In this document: one piece after another, positions 1 through 8,796 of the stretch | Position numbering within the stretch: position 1 is the first letter of the stretch | How the letters are laid out: the number at the start of each line of letters is the position of its first letter | Assembly (NCBI RefSeq): GCF_023221595.1 | Contig: NZ_CP096563.1 | Span: 4,831,001 to 4,895,000, forward strand | DNA from: Rhodococcus qingshengii JCM 15477 | GTDB lineage: Bacteria; Actinomycetota; Actinomycetes; Mycobacteriales; Mycobacteriaceae | Reading direction: 5' to 3' | Length of the DNA stretch: 64,000 nt | Made by a program: the position numbers and the translations under genes | The notes under the pieces: model-generated | Seen by the model: only the letters and a program-made list of their open reading frames with translations | The model's database searches: none | What the model was told of the DNA's origin: nothing

Positions 1-923
1 CCAACCGGACCAACGGCGATTCGATCGGCAAGAATGATCGCGTCCGGATCGGAAGTGTGACAAAGACATTCACAGCTTCACTCGTTCTGCAGTTGGTCGC
101 CGAGGGCAAGGTCGACCTCGACGCACCGATCGAGCGGTATCTCCCGGGCCTACTGCACAGCAGTGACATGGACGGCAGTGGCATCGACGGTAGCGCGATC
201 ACCGTGCGGCAACTGCTGCAACATCGCAGCGGCCTTCCCGAGTTCGCCGGAGAACCCGGCGCCGACGAATGGATTGCAGCTAACGAGAACCGAACGCTGA
301 CGCCGTCCGCCGCGGTCGCCATCGCCCTCGGCAAACCGGCGCAATTCGTCCCCGGAACGTCGTTCGTCTACACCAACACCAACTACATCGTTCTCGGAAT
401 GCTCGTCGAATCCGTGAGTGGCCGCAGCTACGCCGATGAACTCCGGTCTCGGATACTCGATCCGCTGGACTTGGAAGACACGTACCTCCCGCCGGCCGGT
501 GAGCTCGACATCAGGGGCGATCACCTGACGGGCTATCAGGATCTCGACGGTGGCCTGACCGACGTTTCCCGCACGGAACCGTCGATCCCCTGGTCTGCCG
601 GAGCGATGGTCTCGACGGGCACAGACCTGAACACCTTCTGGCGTGCACTACTCGACGGGCAGGTGGTGCCGGCCGAGCAGCTTGCCGAGATGACCACCCC
701 TCAGGTCGCCGCCACCGAAGCCGAGGGACTCGGGTACGGGATGGGCGTCGGCGCCACCGAACTTCCCTGCGGCGTCACCTATACCGGCCACAGTGGCGGG
801 ATCTACGGGTACTACACACTGTCCGGCGCGACGCCGGACCGCGCGTTCACTGTGACGCTGACGTCGACGCCGAAGGACCAGCCGGACACCGTCGCGATAC
901 TCTCGCACGCACTCTGCCCCTGA
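1..923 (+). CDS. Serine hydrolase, class C beta-lactamase/D-Ala-D-Ala carboxypeptidase family (5' truncated)
   Basis: The gene starts before the window and is read in the frame beginning at base 3. The catalytic SxxK motif is SVTK at 54-65, so the GTG at 57 lies inside the motif and is not the true start. A YTN motif (YxN class) follows within FVYTNTNY, and a HSGG segment near the C-terminus stands where the KTG box is in true beta-lactamases. This is the usual set for serine hydrolases of the beta-lactamase fold acting as peptidases or esterases. Such proteins are normally secreted, but the signal sequence would lie upstream. The substrate cannot be deduced. It converges on the esterase-like gene with only 5 bases between the stops. 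Confidence 0.88.
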   Translation, partial: NRTNGDSIGKNDRVRIGSVTKTFTASLVLQLVAEGKVDLDAPIERYLPGLLHSSDMDGSGIDGSAITVRQLLQHRSGLPEFAGEPGADEWIAANENRTLTPSAAVAIALGKPAQFVPGTSFVYTNTNYIVLGMLVESVSGRSYADELRSRILDPLDLEDTYLPPAGELDIRGDHLTGYQDLDGGLTDVSRTEPSIPWSAGAMVSTGTDLNTFWRALLDGQVVPAEQLAEMTTPQVAATEAEGLGYGMGVGATELPCGVTYTGHSGGIYGYYTLSGATPDRAFTVTLTSTPKDQPDTVAILSHALCP

Positions 924-928
924 CGCTG

Positions 929-2152
929 TTACCAGTATTGATAACGTTTTCCATCAGTGTCCGCGACGAAAATGACCGCGTCGGCGCCGTCCAACTCCGA
1001 AGGTTTCAGCGGCAGGTGGCCGGGCAGGATCGCCTCTCCCGCGGTGACGGACGGGTCAAGTGCTGCGCGAAGTGCGGGCGCCAGAAACAGGGCACGCCGA
1101 CTGGTCGCATCGGCCAACGCTCCCTGCAGAGTGCCCGGATCACTGTCGGGGTTGGCGTCGGTTGCCACGAATACGTAGCGCTCCCCGAGGACAAGTCCGA
1201 CAAGTGAGCCGGCGCTCCCCCAGCTGACCACGTCGCCGTTGACGGGCATGTCGGACGGCACTCGCAGGAGATGGGCATTGTGTGCGAAGAGCAGGATCGG
1301 CCCGCGTCGCTGCTCCTGGACGACGACCGCCAACAGGTTCTCGGCCATCATCTCGGCACGCAGACTGAGCAGAGTGCCGATGCGATCAGGAGCGGAACTC
1401 GCCATCGCGGAGTGATAGCGCAAGAGCCCCAGAGCGGTGCGTGAATGTGCAAGGGCCAGGTCGTACCCGGCCGGGTCGGCGGGCCGCAGCACAGGTGCGG
1501 CGCGCCGCAGGACGCTGGCGAGGTCGTCCGCAATGATGCGCAGGGCACGAGCCTGATCGGAGTTGCCGACGGACGCAGCCGGTTCGAACATCGCCGCCGG
1601 GTTGGTCCAGTCGGTGTCCTGCCCGAGCAGAAGGTCGATGTCGTCGAACGAGTGCGGCCGCATCGCAGCGGGCAGGAAGTCACCTGCTGCAGACAGCGCG
1701 CCACGTGGGCTCGGTGCGCCGGAATACTCCACCGGAGCGTCGAAGCCGTAGAAGCGAACTCGGTCGGCCGGAGCGCGGCCGTGGTTGTACTCGCGTAGCC
1801 ATTCGACGAGTTCGCGGTTACCCGGTACCGCACCGAATCCGTGGCTGAAGCCTGTGGCGAGCACCTTCTCGATGTCCGCCTCTCCCCCGTTCACGTAGTC
1901 GTCGACAAGCAAAGCCGCAAAGACATCTGTTTCGAGCACGATCGACCGATATCCTCGTTCGACCAGTTGGCCGAGAAGTTCGTTGCGCAGCAACGGAAAA
2001 GCCTTGATCCCATGAGTCGGCTCGCCGAGAGCGAGCAGAGCCGGCACCTCGGTTCGCGCTGCGAGCAGTTCGTCGACCGCACGACCAAGACTTGCCGCGT
2101 CTTCGAGTTGGCGGCCGAACTCACTCAGCGCTGGGGCAGTGGACATGATCAT
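929..2152 (-). CDS. Erythromycin esterase family protein
   Basis: 407 residues, matching the usual length of the erythromycin esterase (Ere) superfamily. The N-terminal motif LGEPTHGIKAFP matches the family's metal/active-site Glu-His segment, and FAHNAHLLR further on is the second conserved histidine region. Ere enzymes hydrolyse the macrolactone ring of macrolides, but many chromosomal actinobacterial homologues have no proven substrate, so resistance is only a possibility. A start at the second Met (position 2146) is equally plausible. The gene is divergent from a double-MerR regulator across about 108 bases holding a perfect 15-bp palindrome, which suggests direct regulation. Confidence 0.87.
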   Translation of the reverse strand: MIMSTAPALSEFGRQLEDAASLGRAVDELLAARTEVPALLALGEPTHGIKAFPLLRNELLGQLVERGYRSIVLETDVFAALLVDDYVNGGEADIEKVLATGFSHGFGAVPGNRELVEWLREYNHGRAPADRVRFYGFDAPVEYSGAPSPRGALSAAGDFLPAAMRPHSFDDIDLLLGQDTDWTNPAAMFEPAASVGNSDQARALRIIADDLASVLRRAAPVLRPADPAGYDLALAHSRTALGLLRYHSAMASSAPDRIGTLLSLRAEMMAENLLAVVVQEQRRGPILLFAHNAHLLRVPSDMPVNGDVVSWGSAGSLVGLVLGERYVFVATDANPDSDPGTLQGALADATSRRALFLAPALRAALDPSVTAGEAILPGHLPLKPSELDGADAVIFVADTDGKRYQYW

Positions 2153-2197
2153 CCCTTTCGAAGGTGGACTGCCTTCGACAGTATCGTTGAAGATTCG

Positions 2198-2212
2198 AGT
2201 GAAACTTTCACT
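2198..2212. promoter_or_regulatory. 15-bp perfect palindrome, candidate MerR-type operator
   Basis: AGTGAAA, a central C, then TTTCACT: seven-base arms with perfect symmetry between the divergent esterase-like and MerR genes. MerR regulators bind short dyads lying in a long promoter spacer. The regulator next door makes this the obvious candidate, but the promoter elements were not resolved. Confidence 0.6.
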
Positions 2213-2260
2213 GGCAATTACCTGGGGTATACCGTGAAAAGCCTCAATCGGAGGTGATCA

Positions 2261-2983
2261 GTGCGGCCCATAGACCTTGCCCGTGAACACGGGTTGTCCG
2301 CACAGGCGATCCGCAACTACGACGATGCCGGCATCCTCCCTCCGAGCGAGCGCAGCACTTACGGCTACCGGCGATACACCCCAGTGCACGCGCAAGCCCT
2401 GCGCACTTTCCTCGCATTGCGCGGCGGTCACGGGCACCAGCGGGCCACGGAAATCATGCGGGCGACCAACCAGGGCGACACCGAGTCCGCCTACCGCCTG
2501 ATCGACAGTGCGCACGTGACGCTGCTCGCCGAGCGAAAAACTCGCACCGAGGTAGCCACAGCGCTGGGGACTCTGTCCACCATGGCACCGGCACTGGTGC
2601 ACGGTCCAGCGCTGACGGTGGGTGAGCTGGCGCGCCGTCTCGGCGTTCACCCGGCGACACTGCGCACATGGGAAGAGCACGGCATCCTGCGCCCCGAGCG
2701 CGAACAGGCAACGGGTTATCGCGAATACGGTTCGGAGTGTGTGCGCGACGCCGAGATCGCACGGCAGCTGCGGCGCGGTGGCTATCGGCTGTCGCAAGTC
2801 GCTCAGTTTCTCGATTCGCTGCGCGAGGCCGGCGGAGCAGACGCATTGTCAGCGTTCCTCGAATCCTGGCAAGACCGGCTGGCCACACGCAGTCGCAACC
2901 TTCTCGCCGGCGCAGCTCAGCTCGATGCCTATCTCACGATGCTGGATCAGACCTCGCCTGGTTGCCGATCAGCAAACGGTTGA
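2261..2983 (+). CDS. TioE-like transcriptional regulator with two MerR-type HTH domains
   Basis: 240 residues with two winged-helix MerR DNA-binding modules in tandem. The first covers about residues 1-70 (LAREHGLSAQAIRNYDDAGI, then YGYRRYTP). The second covers about residues 115-185 (VGELARRLGVHPATLRTWEE, then GYREYG). A helical C-terminus follows. Ordinary MerR proteins carry one such domain. This architecture matches what is annotated as the TioE family in actinomycetes. The GTG start at 2261 is supported by GGAGG at 2250-2254. The gene is divergent from the erythromycin-esterase-like gene and probably controls it and itself through the palindrome at 2198-2212. The ligand is unknown. Confidence 0.85.
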   Translation: MRPIDLAREHGLSAQAIRNYDDAGILPPSERSTYGYRRYTPVHAQALRTFLALRGGHGHQRATEIMRATNQGDTESAYRLIDSAHVTLLAERKTRTEVATALGTLSTMAPALVHGPALTVGELARRLGVHPATLRTWEEHGILRPEREQATGYREYGSECVRDAEIARQLRRGGYRLSQVAQFLDSLREAGGADALSAFLESWQDRLATRSRNLLAGAAQLDAYLTMLDQTSPGCRSANG

Positions 2984-2987
2984 GGCG

Positions 2988-3653
2988 TCAGTTCACAAGC
3001 CGCGCAAGGCTCCTCACCATCTCACCGACGGTGTCGGTCGACGGCCACGGGAATTCCGGAAGATCGGCCCGCAACATCACCTGTCCGTGCAGCGAAGTCC
3101 AGATCGATACCGCATCGACAAAAGTGTCTGTGCTGGCCGACCTCCCAGCGGCGACGCACGCGTCGAGGTTGGTCACCAGCGTGTTGAAGGCGGCCAGTCC
3201 TCGCGTATCCGATTGTGGTGACTGACCTTTCGGCCTGGACCACCCGAACAAGACCCGATACCGAGCGGGCTCGGAAATGCCGAACTCGACGTATGCCGAG
3301 CACCCGGCATACAGACCCTCGACCGGGTCGGGGTGTGCGGAAACGGCGTCGGCCACGGCGAGATGCAACTGCTCCAGCGATTCGGAGACCACCGCTTCGA
3401 CAATGGCATCGCGATCGGAAAAGTGTCCGTAGATAGATGGTGCGGATATCCCGACTTCGCGAGCGACCGATCGGAGCGTCACCGCCTGATCCGATCCGGT
3501 GCGGGCGATGAGCGTCGCCGCTGCGGCGACGATCTCTCCGCGGAGCCGTGCGCCGCTTCCTCTCGGATTTCGGGCGCGAGTACTCCGAGAACCACTCGTC
3601 CCAGTTTCATCGGCATCTTCGGAAACATCACTCACCCGACAAACTTTACACAT
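2988..3653 (-). CDS. TetR/AcrR family regulator
   Basis: 221 residues. The TetR helix-turn-helix lies at about residues 37-82 (TLRSVAREVGISAPSIYGHF is the recognition region), followed by a ligand-binding domain ending WTSLHGQVMLRADLPEFPW, as in TetR proteins with a WHG-type C-terminus. It is divergent from a QacA-type MFS pump 59 bases away. The intergenic DNA carries repeated TTAC/GTAA elements, so repression of the pump is the simplest role. The first ~30 residues are polar and poorly conserved, and a GTG at codon 7 is an alternative start. Confidence 0.9.
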   Translation of the reverse strand: MCKVCRVSDVSEDADETGTSGSRSTRARNPRGSGARLRGEIVAAAATLIARTGSDQAVTLRSVAREVGISAPSIYGHFSDRDAIVEAVVSESLEQLHLAVADAVSAHPDPVEGLYAGCSAYVEFGISEPARYRVLFGWSRPKGQSPQSDTRGLAAFNTLVTNLDACVAAGRSASTDTFVDAVSIWTSLHGQVMLRADLPEFPWPSTDTVGEMVRSLARLVN

Positions 3654-3710
3654 GTAAGGCGAAGGGGTACGTTCTCATCACTAAACATTCGTAAGGTTAC
3701 ATTCGTAAGG
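3646..3710. promoter_or_regulatory. Operator region with repeated TTAC/GTAA elements
   Basis: Between the TetR and MFS starts, ACATTCGTAAGG occurs twice in direct orientation (3685-3696 and 3699-3710, 14-base period). The junction creates GTAA-GG-TTAC (3691-3700), and TTACACATGTAA (3646-3657) overlaps the regulator's own start codon. The second repeat also supplies the AAGG before the MFS ATG. Likely binding sites for the adjacent TetR. Confidence 0.6.
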
Positions 3711-3712
3711 AC

Positions 3713-5254
3713 ATGATGAATTCCCTCGAACCCACTGACCGGCGACGATGGGCAGCACTGGGCGCCCTCTGCACATCCCTCGTCGTAGTCACGATCGACA
3801 ACACCATCCTCAACACCGCTATCCCGACCCTTGCCCGCGAACTGCGGGCGACCACCGTCGACCTGCAATGGATCACCAACGCATACACATTGGCGTTCGC
3901 CGCCTTGCTCATCACGGCAGGTGGACTCGGCGCGAGATTCGGTCACCGTCGGATACTTCTGACCGGCCTCACCTTGTTCGCCCTCGGGTCAGCCTTCGCT
4001 GCCCTCTCTCACACGTCAATGCAGCTGATCGGATGGAGAACAGTGATGGGGGCAGCCGCCGCACTGGTCATGCCGGCGACGCTGTCACTTGTCGTCTCGA
4101 TGTTCGCCCCGCACGAGAGAGGCCGGGCGATAGGAATCTGGTCTGCAACCGCCGGACTGGGAATCGCGATCGGCCCCGTGGCCGGTGGCGTACTTCTCGA
4201 ACATTTCAGTTGGGGAAGCGTCTTCTGGATAAACGTCCCACTGGTCGCCGGTGTGATCGCCGCGACGGTTTTTCTTGTGCCCCCGGCAAGAGGGATCACG
4301 AAGGGTTCGTTCGACATCCCCGGACTCCTGCTGTCCGCCGGCGGACTGGCTTTGATCGTGGATGCCCTCACCCAGGCAAGCCTTCGCGGATGGTCGTCGC
4401 CCGTCACGGTGCTGGAGATCGTCAGCGCAACAGCACTTCTCGCCGGATTCGTCTGGTGGGAGCTGCGGGCCTCGGCGCCGATGACCGACGTGCGCATCTT
4501 CACCAGTCGAGTGTTCAGCACCTCCAATGCCATCTTGGCCGCAACGTTCTTCGCCCTTTTCGGAGTTCTCTTCACGTACACGCAATACCTCCAATTAGTT
4601 CGTGGTTACGGTCCATTGGTCGCCGGCGTCGGTGCAGTTCCGTTTGCGATAGTGATGGCGACTGTCGCCTCCAGCAGCGATCGTATGGTCGGCCGATTCG
4701 GCGTGCGCAGTTCGATCGCGACCGGTCTCGCAGTCATGTCCGCGGGACTGTTGGTCCTGTCGATCGCAGCAGATAGGTACGCACCGTTCGGAATCCTGGC
4801 TGCGATCATGGCACTGGTCGGCGCGGGGATGGGGTTGGTCATGGCTCCGGCCACAACCACGTCGATGTCTTCGGTTGCGCCCCAGCAGGCTTCGATGGCC
4901 AGTTCGATCAACAGCGTCGTGCGAGAGTTGGGTGGAGTTCTGGGCGTCGCCGTCATCGGGACGGTCGTAGCCACCGTTTTCCGGTCCCGCTTCGAACCCG
5001 GAGTCGGCACTTCCACAGCCGATCCGGCGCAGATCCATGCCGGCGCTCCCCCCGCGAGTGCCTTGACCGACGCAGCGAACCAGGCTTACACCTCGGCGAT
5101 GAGTACCGGAATCCAAATCTGTGCCGCAGTCGCGTTCGTCGGTGCGTTGGCCGTCATTGCACTGTTTCCCGCACCACGTCGCCCGGTTTCTTGTCCTCCC
5201 GCAGACCTCGCCAACTCGGATGACGCAGACGCTCGGTCTTCGTCCAATCCATGA
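3713..5254 (+). CDS. MFS transporter, DHA2 (EmrB/QacA) family, 14 TM
   Basis: 513 residues, the length of 14-helix drug:H+ antiporters. The N-terminus carries TM1 with the family's D-N-T-I-x-N-x-A-x-P pattern (VTIDNTILNTAIPTLA), motif A is GGLGARFGHRR, and motif C is GLGIAIGPVAGG. It sits in the inner membrane and exports amphiphilic drugs or cations in exchange for protons; the substrate here is unknown. ATG at 3713 or 3716 can start it, the latter having the better spacing from AAGG at 3707-3710. It is divergent from and probably repressed by the TetR at 2988-3653. Its last 33 codons overlap the 3' end of ligD on the other strand. Confidence 0.92.
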   Translation: MMNSLEPTDRRRWAALGALCTSLVVVTIDNTILNTAIPTLARELRATTVDLQWITNAYTLAFAALLITAGGLGARFGHRRILLTGLTLFALGSAFAALSHTSMQLIGWRTVMGAAAALVMPATLSLVVSMFAPHERGRAIGIWSATAGLGIAIGPVAGGVLLEHFSWGSVFWINVPLVAGVIAATVFLVPPARGITKGSFDIPGLLLSAGGLALIVDALTQASLRGWSSPVTVLEIVSATALLAGFVWWELRASAPMTDVRIFTSRVFSTSNAILAATFFALFGVLFTYTQYLQLVRGYGPLVAGVGAVPFAIVMATVASSSDRMVGRFGVRSSIATGLAVMSAGLLVLSIAADRYAPFGILAAIMALVGAGMGLVMAPATTTSMSSVAPQQASMASSINSVVRELGGVLGVAVIGTVVATVFRSRFEPGVGTSTADPAQIHAGAPPASALTDAANQAYTSAMSTGIQICAAVAFVGALAVIALFPAPRRPVSCPPADLANSDDADARSSSNP

Positions 5255-7436
5255 ACCGCACCTCACCGACGAGTTCCGGCCTCACCCACACCGCACCCTT
5301 GCGGTCATCTGCTGGAAGTTCCTCCCCGAACGGACTTTCCTTCTGACGCAGCGGTTCCAGTGTCGCAAGTAAAGACTCCAAGTCGCGATCACTGAAGCCG
5401 GTACCGACGCGCCCCACGTAGGTCAATCCATCCTCACCCGGAATTCCCATGAGCAGCGCCCCGATCCCCTGTGCTCGATTGCCCTGCCCGGTGCGCCACC
5501 CTCCGATCACCACCTCTTGAGTGCGCCAGTTCTTCACCTTGATCCAACTCGACCCACGCCGCCCCGGAAGGTAGACCGATGCACGACGTTTGGCGACAAT
5601 CCCTTCCCATCCGGCATCGGTACTCACCTCCAACGCGTTCTCCGCCGTGCCCTCGATCTGTGGAGGTACCTCGAGCTCACCGACCTTGCCCGCCAACGCA
5701 TTCAACACGGTGCGCCGGTCCGAATAGGACTTCCGCAGCAAAGACACTCCGTCGAGGTACAGAAGATCGAAGGCCAGGAACACCGGCTCCCCACCTCGCT
5801 GGAGAAGACCGAAATCGGTGACCCCCGCGTCGTTGTACGCCACCACTTCACCGTCGAGAACCACGTCATGACCGTCCAGCACCTCGGCCAACCCGGCAAG
5901 GGCGGGATAGTCCCCGGTCTTGTCGTTACCCGCGCGACTGCGAAGTGACATTGTGCCCGAATGATATTCGAGAATCACTCGGATCCCGTCCCACTTTCCT
6001 TCGAAAGCCCACTCCTGCGAGTCGAGACCTTCGAGCGTTCCAGCGGTGGCAAGCATCGGCTCGAGATTCTTGGGAAACTCCGTTCCGAAACTCGCGTTCT
6101 GATCCTTCATCAGATGCATCAACCACTGGTCACCCTTCGTCCGGATCAGCGCGAAGCGTCCCTGCACCCGTTTCCCACTGAGGCGCACGATCACCTCGTC
6201 TTCACGCCACTTCTCGGTCTCGTACGTCCCGGAATCCCAAATCGTCATCGAACCGCCGCCGTACTCCCCCTTCGGAATCGTGCCCGAGAACGTGGCGTAC
6301 TCGAGCGGGTGATCCTCGGTGTGCACGGCCAACCGATTCTCTCCGGCACTGGTCGGCACGCCCTTCGGAACAGCCCAGGACACGAGCACACCATCCCGCT
6401 CCAGGCGAACGTCGTAATGCAATCGTCTGGCGTGATGTTCCTGAATCACAAAGGTATTGCCCGCTGTCTCCTTGGTCACCGCAGCAGGGATCGGCTCCGG
6501 CGTCCGGTCGGCCGACCGCTTGTTGCGATAGTGCGTCAACGTGTCGGCTACAGCCGCCGAGACCGGCGGATCCAGATCGCCCAACAGATCACCATCGGAT
6601 TCGACGCGCTCCAGAATCTCGTCGAACAACAGATGCCGTAGTTTCGGATCGTCGAGTTCGTCCCAACTGCGCGGCGCGGCAACATAGGGTTGATCGCGAC
6701 CGCGCATCGAGTACGGCGCAATGGTTGTCTTGGCTGCGTTGTTCTGACTCCAGTCCACGAAAATCTTGCCTGCCCGCACATTTCGAGCCATCGTCGCGGT
6801 GACGAGATCCGGGTGAAGCTTCTCGAGTCCGGTGGCGATCTGCTTGGCGACAGTCGACGCACCGCTGCCGTCCAAGGCTCGATCCAGTGGAACGTAGAGG
6901 TGAATTCCCTTGCTACCACTGGTTACCGGATAGGCAGTCCACCCCAGAGTTGCGACCAGATCTCGAATCGACCTCGCCACCTCGGCGCACTCGGTCAACC
7001 CGACGCCTTCGCCCGGGTCGAGATCGAATACCAGTCGTGTCGCCGGACCACGCTCGGAACCGTCGAATCGCCATTGGGGAACGTGCAATTCGAGTGCGGC
7101 CTGCTGCCCCAGCCACGCCAGGGATGCAACGGAATCGAAGACCGGGTAAGTGACGACACGATCAGAATGTTGCAGCGACGCACGCGTGAGCCACTGCGGG
7201 GCAGACGACGCCAGGTTCTTCTCGAAGAAGGACTGACCGTCCACGCCATTGGGCCAACGCTTTCGAGTACCCGGTCTACCGACGACATGCGGAAGCATGA
7301 CTGCGGCGATACGGGTGTAGTAGTCGATGACTTCGGCCTTCGTGGTGCCGCTCTCGGGGTAGAGAATCTTGCCCAGATTGGTCACGGACACCGTTGTGCC
7401 ATCGAGCGTGATCTGACCCCGATCCGTCGTTGCCAT
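5154..7436 (-). CDS. ligD: ATP-dependent DNA ligase LigD (polymerase-phosphoesterase-ligase)
   Basis: Bacterial non-homologous end joining enzyme, 760 residues with the chosen ATG at 7436; M. tuberculosis LigD has 759. Domains in order are an N-terminal primase-like polymerase (about 1-300), a 3'-phosphoesterase (FVIQEHHARRLHYDVRLERD onward, about 340-470) and an ATP-dependent ligase. The adenylated Lys in EGKWDGIR is residue 481, the same number as in the tuberculosis enzyme, which supports this start. An in-frame extension to 7610 is possible but would run into the divergent whiB region. No ku gene is in the window, although Ku is the partner that recruits LigD to ends. The 3' end overlaps the convergent MFS gene by 101 bases. 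Confidence 0.96.
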   Translation of the reverse strand: MATTDRGQITLDGTTVSVTNLGKILYPESGTTKAEVIDYYTRIAAVMLPHVVGRPGTRKRWPNGVDGQSFFEKNLASSAPQWLTRASLQHSDRVVTYPVFDSVASLAWLGQQAALELHVPQWRFDGSERGPATRLVFDLDPGEGVGLTECAEVARSIRDLVATLGWTAYPVTSGSKGIHLYVPLDRALDGSGASTVAKQIATGLEKLHPDLVTATMARNVRAGKIFVDWSQNNAAKTTIAPYSMRGRDQPYVAAPRSWDELDDPKLRHLLFDEILERVESDGDLLGDLDPPVSAAVADTLTHYRNKRSADRTPEPIPAAVTKETAGNTFVIQEHHARRLHYDVRLERDGVLVSWAVPKGVPTSAGENRLAVHTEDHPLEYATFSGTIPKGEYGGGSMTIWDSGTYETEKWREDEVIVRLSGKRVQGRFALIRTKGDQWLMHLMKDQNASFGTEFPKNLEPMLATAGTLEGLDSQEWAFEGKWDGIRVILEYHSGTMSLRSRAGNDKTGDYPALAGLAEVLDGHDVVLDGEVVAYNDAGVTDFGLLQRGGEPVFLAFDLLYLDGVSLLRKSYSDRRTVLNALAGKVGELEVPPQIEGTAENALEVSTDAGWEGIVAKRRASVYLPGRRGSSWIKVKNWRTQEVVIGGWRTGQGNRAQGIGALLMGIPGEDGLTYVGRVGTGFSDRDLESLLATLEPLRQKESPFGEELPADDRKGAVWVRPELVGEVRFMDWTKTERLRHPSWRGLREDKKPGDVVRETVQ

Positions 7437-7551
7437 CTCCTCATTGTGCTGGATAGCGCTGCGTCTGGCAGTAGAAATCTGATGGATCGGAAACCTGCCG
7501 CTGCGCCAGGCCACGGGCAAGACTGGATTCTCGATGGGAGAGGAGACCACG

Positions 7552-7824
7552 ATGACAGTTCGCAGTTCCGTGGAGCCGTTGGTGGACAACAACTGGCGGG
7601 TGTTCGCCACCTGTAAAACAGTGGACCCGGCGGTGTTCTATTCGCCGGGTGAAGAGCGCGGACGCAATCGGGCTGCACGGGAGAGTTCCGCGAAGCAGGT
7701 GTGCTTCCGCTGCCCGGTCATTCGGGACTGCCTGACCTTTGCACTCGACACCGCTGAACCACACGGAGTATGGGGTGGGACGACACCGTCGGAGCGCCTT
7801 GCACTACGACGCTCAGCTGCGTGA
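7552..7824 (+). CDS. WhiB-family iron-sulfur transcriptional regulator
   Basis: 90 residues. Four cysteines at 21, 51, 54 and 60 (C-x29-C-x2-C-x5-C) match the 4Fe-4S ligands of WhiB proteins. They are followed by the GVWGGT turn and a basic C-terminal tail (SERLALRR), the DNA- and sigma-contacting part. WhiB proteins are actinobacteria-specific redox or NO-responsive regulators that bind the primary sigma factor. ATG at 7552 is chosen because GGAGAGGAGA lies just upstream. Which WhiB subgroup it belongs to cannot be settled from sequence alone. It is divergent from ligD, with 115 bases between starts. Confidence 0.94.
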   Translation: MTVRSSVEPLVDNNWRVFATCKTVDPAVFYSPGEERGRNRAARESSAKQVCFRCPVIRDCLTFALDTAEPHGVWGGTTPSERLALRRSAA

Positions 7825-7889
7825 ACTCCGCTCACACGAGACCCCCGTCACGTCCGTACCGGACAAACAGGCAAGATGGCCTTGTGCCT

Positions 7890-8795
7890 ATGACACGACG
7901 CGCTGTTGCCGTGACCGCGATCTTCGCTTGCTCGATCTTGTTGGGCTCGTGTTCGTCGCAGCCGGAGGCACCTGCGGCAGCGGACACCACGACCACGGTT
8001 CCCGAGGCATTCACCAAACTGCCCTCGACCACCGCCGTGGACAAGTGCGGACCCCAGAGCGGGACCACCCTCGAAGACGGTGTCTTGACCATCGCCACCG
8101 ATTCGCCGGCGTACGCGCCGTGGTTCGTCGACAACACTCCGTCCAACGGCAAGGGCTTCGAGGGGGCGGTGGCCCGGGCCGTCGTCGACAAACTCGGGTA
8201 CAACGCCGATCAGGTTCGCTTCACCACGGTCGCCTTCAACGACGCACTGAAACCAGGCCCCAAGGATTTCGACTTCGACGTCAATCAGTTCACGGTTTCC
8301 GGGGATCGCCGCGAGAACGTCGACTTCAGCTCGCCGTATTACGCAGTGGCGCAGTCGGTGATCGCCTCGCGCGGGAGCAAAGCCGCTGAGGCAAAGAATC
8401 TTGCGGATCTGGCCGGCTACCGTTTGGGCGCTCAGACCGGTTCCACCAGCCTCGCGGCGATCACCGACACGATTGTTCCGACCACTGCGCCACGCGAGTT
8501 CGCGACCACGGACGACGCGAAAGCTGCGCTGGCCGCGGGCGAGATCGACGCATTGGTCGTCGACATCCCGACCGGATTTCACATCACCGAGAACGAACTG
8601 CCCGGGTCGGTCATCGTGGGTCAGTTTCCGCGGCCCAACGCGGTCACCGAATTCTTCGGGTTCGTGCTCGAGAAGAACAGTCCTCTGACGGCGTGCGTCT
8701 CTGCCGCCGTGGATGCGCTCTACGCCGACGGCACCCTCGAGAGACTCGCAACCGAATGGATCACGGACAGCGCCGACGCGCCAGTCCTCGAGTAG
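7890..8795 (+). CDS. Extracellular solute-binding lipoprotein, family 3 (polar amino acid type)
   Basis: About 301 residues. The N-terminus is a lipoprotein signal (MTRRAVAVTAIFACSILLG, then the lipobox cysteine in LLGSCSS), so the mature protein is anchored on the outer face of the membrane. The body has the family 3 periplasmic-binding fold (LTIATDSPAYAPWF, GFEGAVARAVVDKLGY, DFDVNQFTVSGDRRENVDFS). Such proteins deliver amino acids or similar solutes to an ABC permease, but no permease or ATPase is adjacent, so it may be an orphan or use a distant transporter. The start may be GTG at 7884. It ends one base before the convergent VWA gene. Confidence 0.88.
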   Translation: MTRRAVAVTAIFACSILLGSCSSQPEAPAAADTTTTVPEAFTKLPSTTAVDKCGPQSGTTLEDGVLTIATDSPAYAPWFVDNTPSNGKGFEGAVARAVVDKLGYNADQVRFTTVAFNDALKPGPKDFDFDVNQFTVSGDRRENVDFSSPYYAVAQSVIASRGSKAAEAKNLADLAGYRLGAQTGSTSLAAITDTIVPTTAPREFATTDDAKAALAAGEIDALVVDIPTGFHITENELPGSVIVGQFPRPNAVTEFFGFVLEKNSPLTACVSAAVDALYADGTLERLATEWITDSADAPVLE

Positions 8796-8796
8796 T

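Noticed and set aside
2261..2983. Fusion of two separate MerR genes
   Set aside because: The reading frame is continuous and matches the known TioE double-domain layout, so it is not an assembly artefact.
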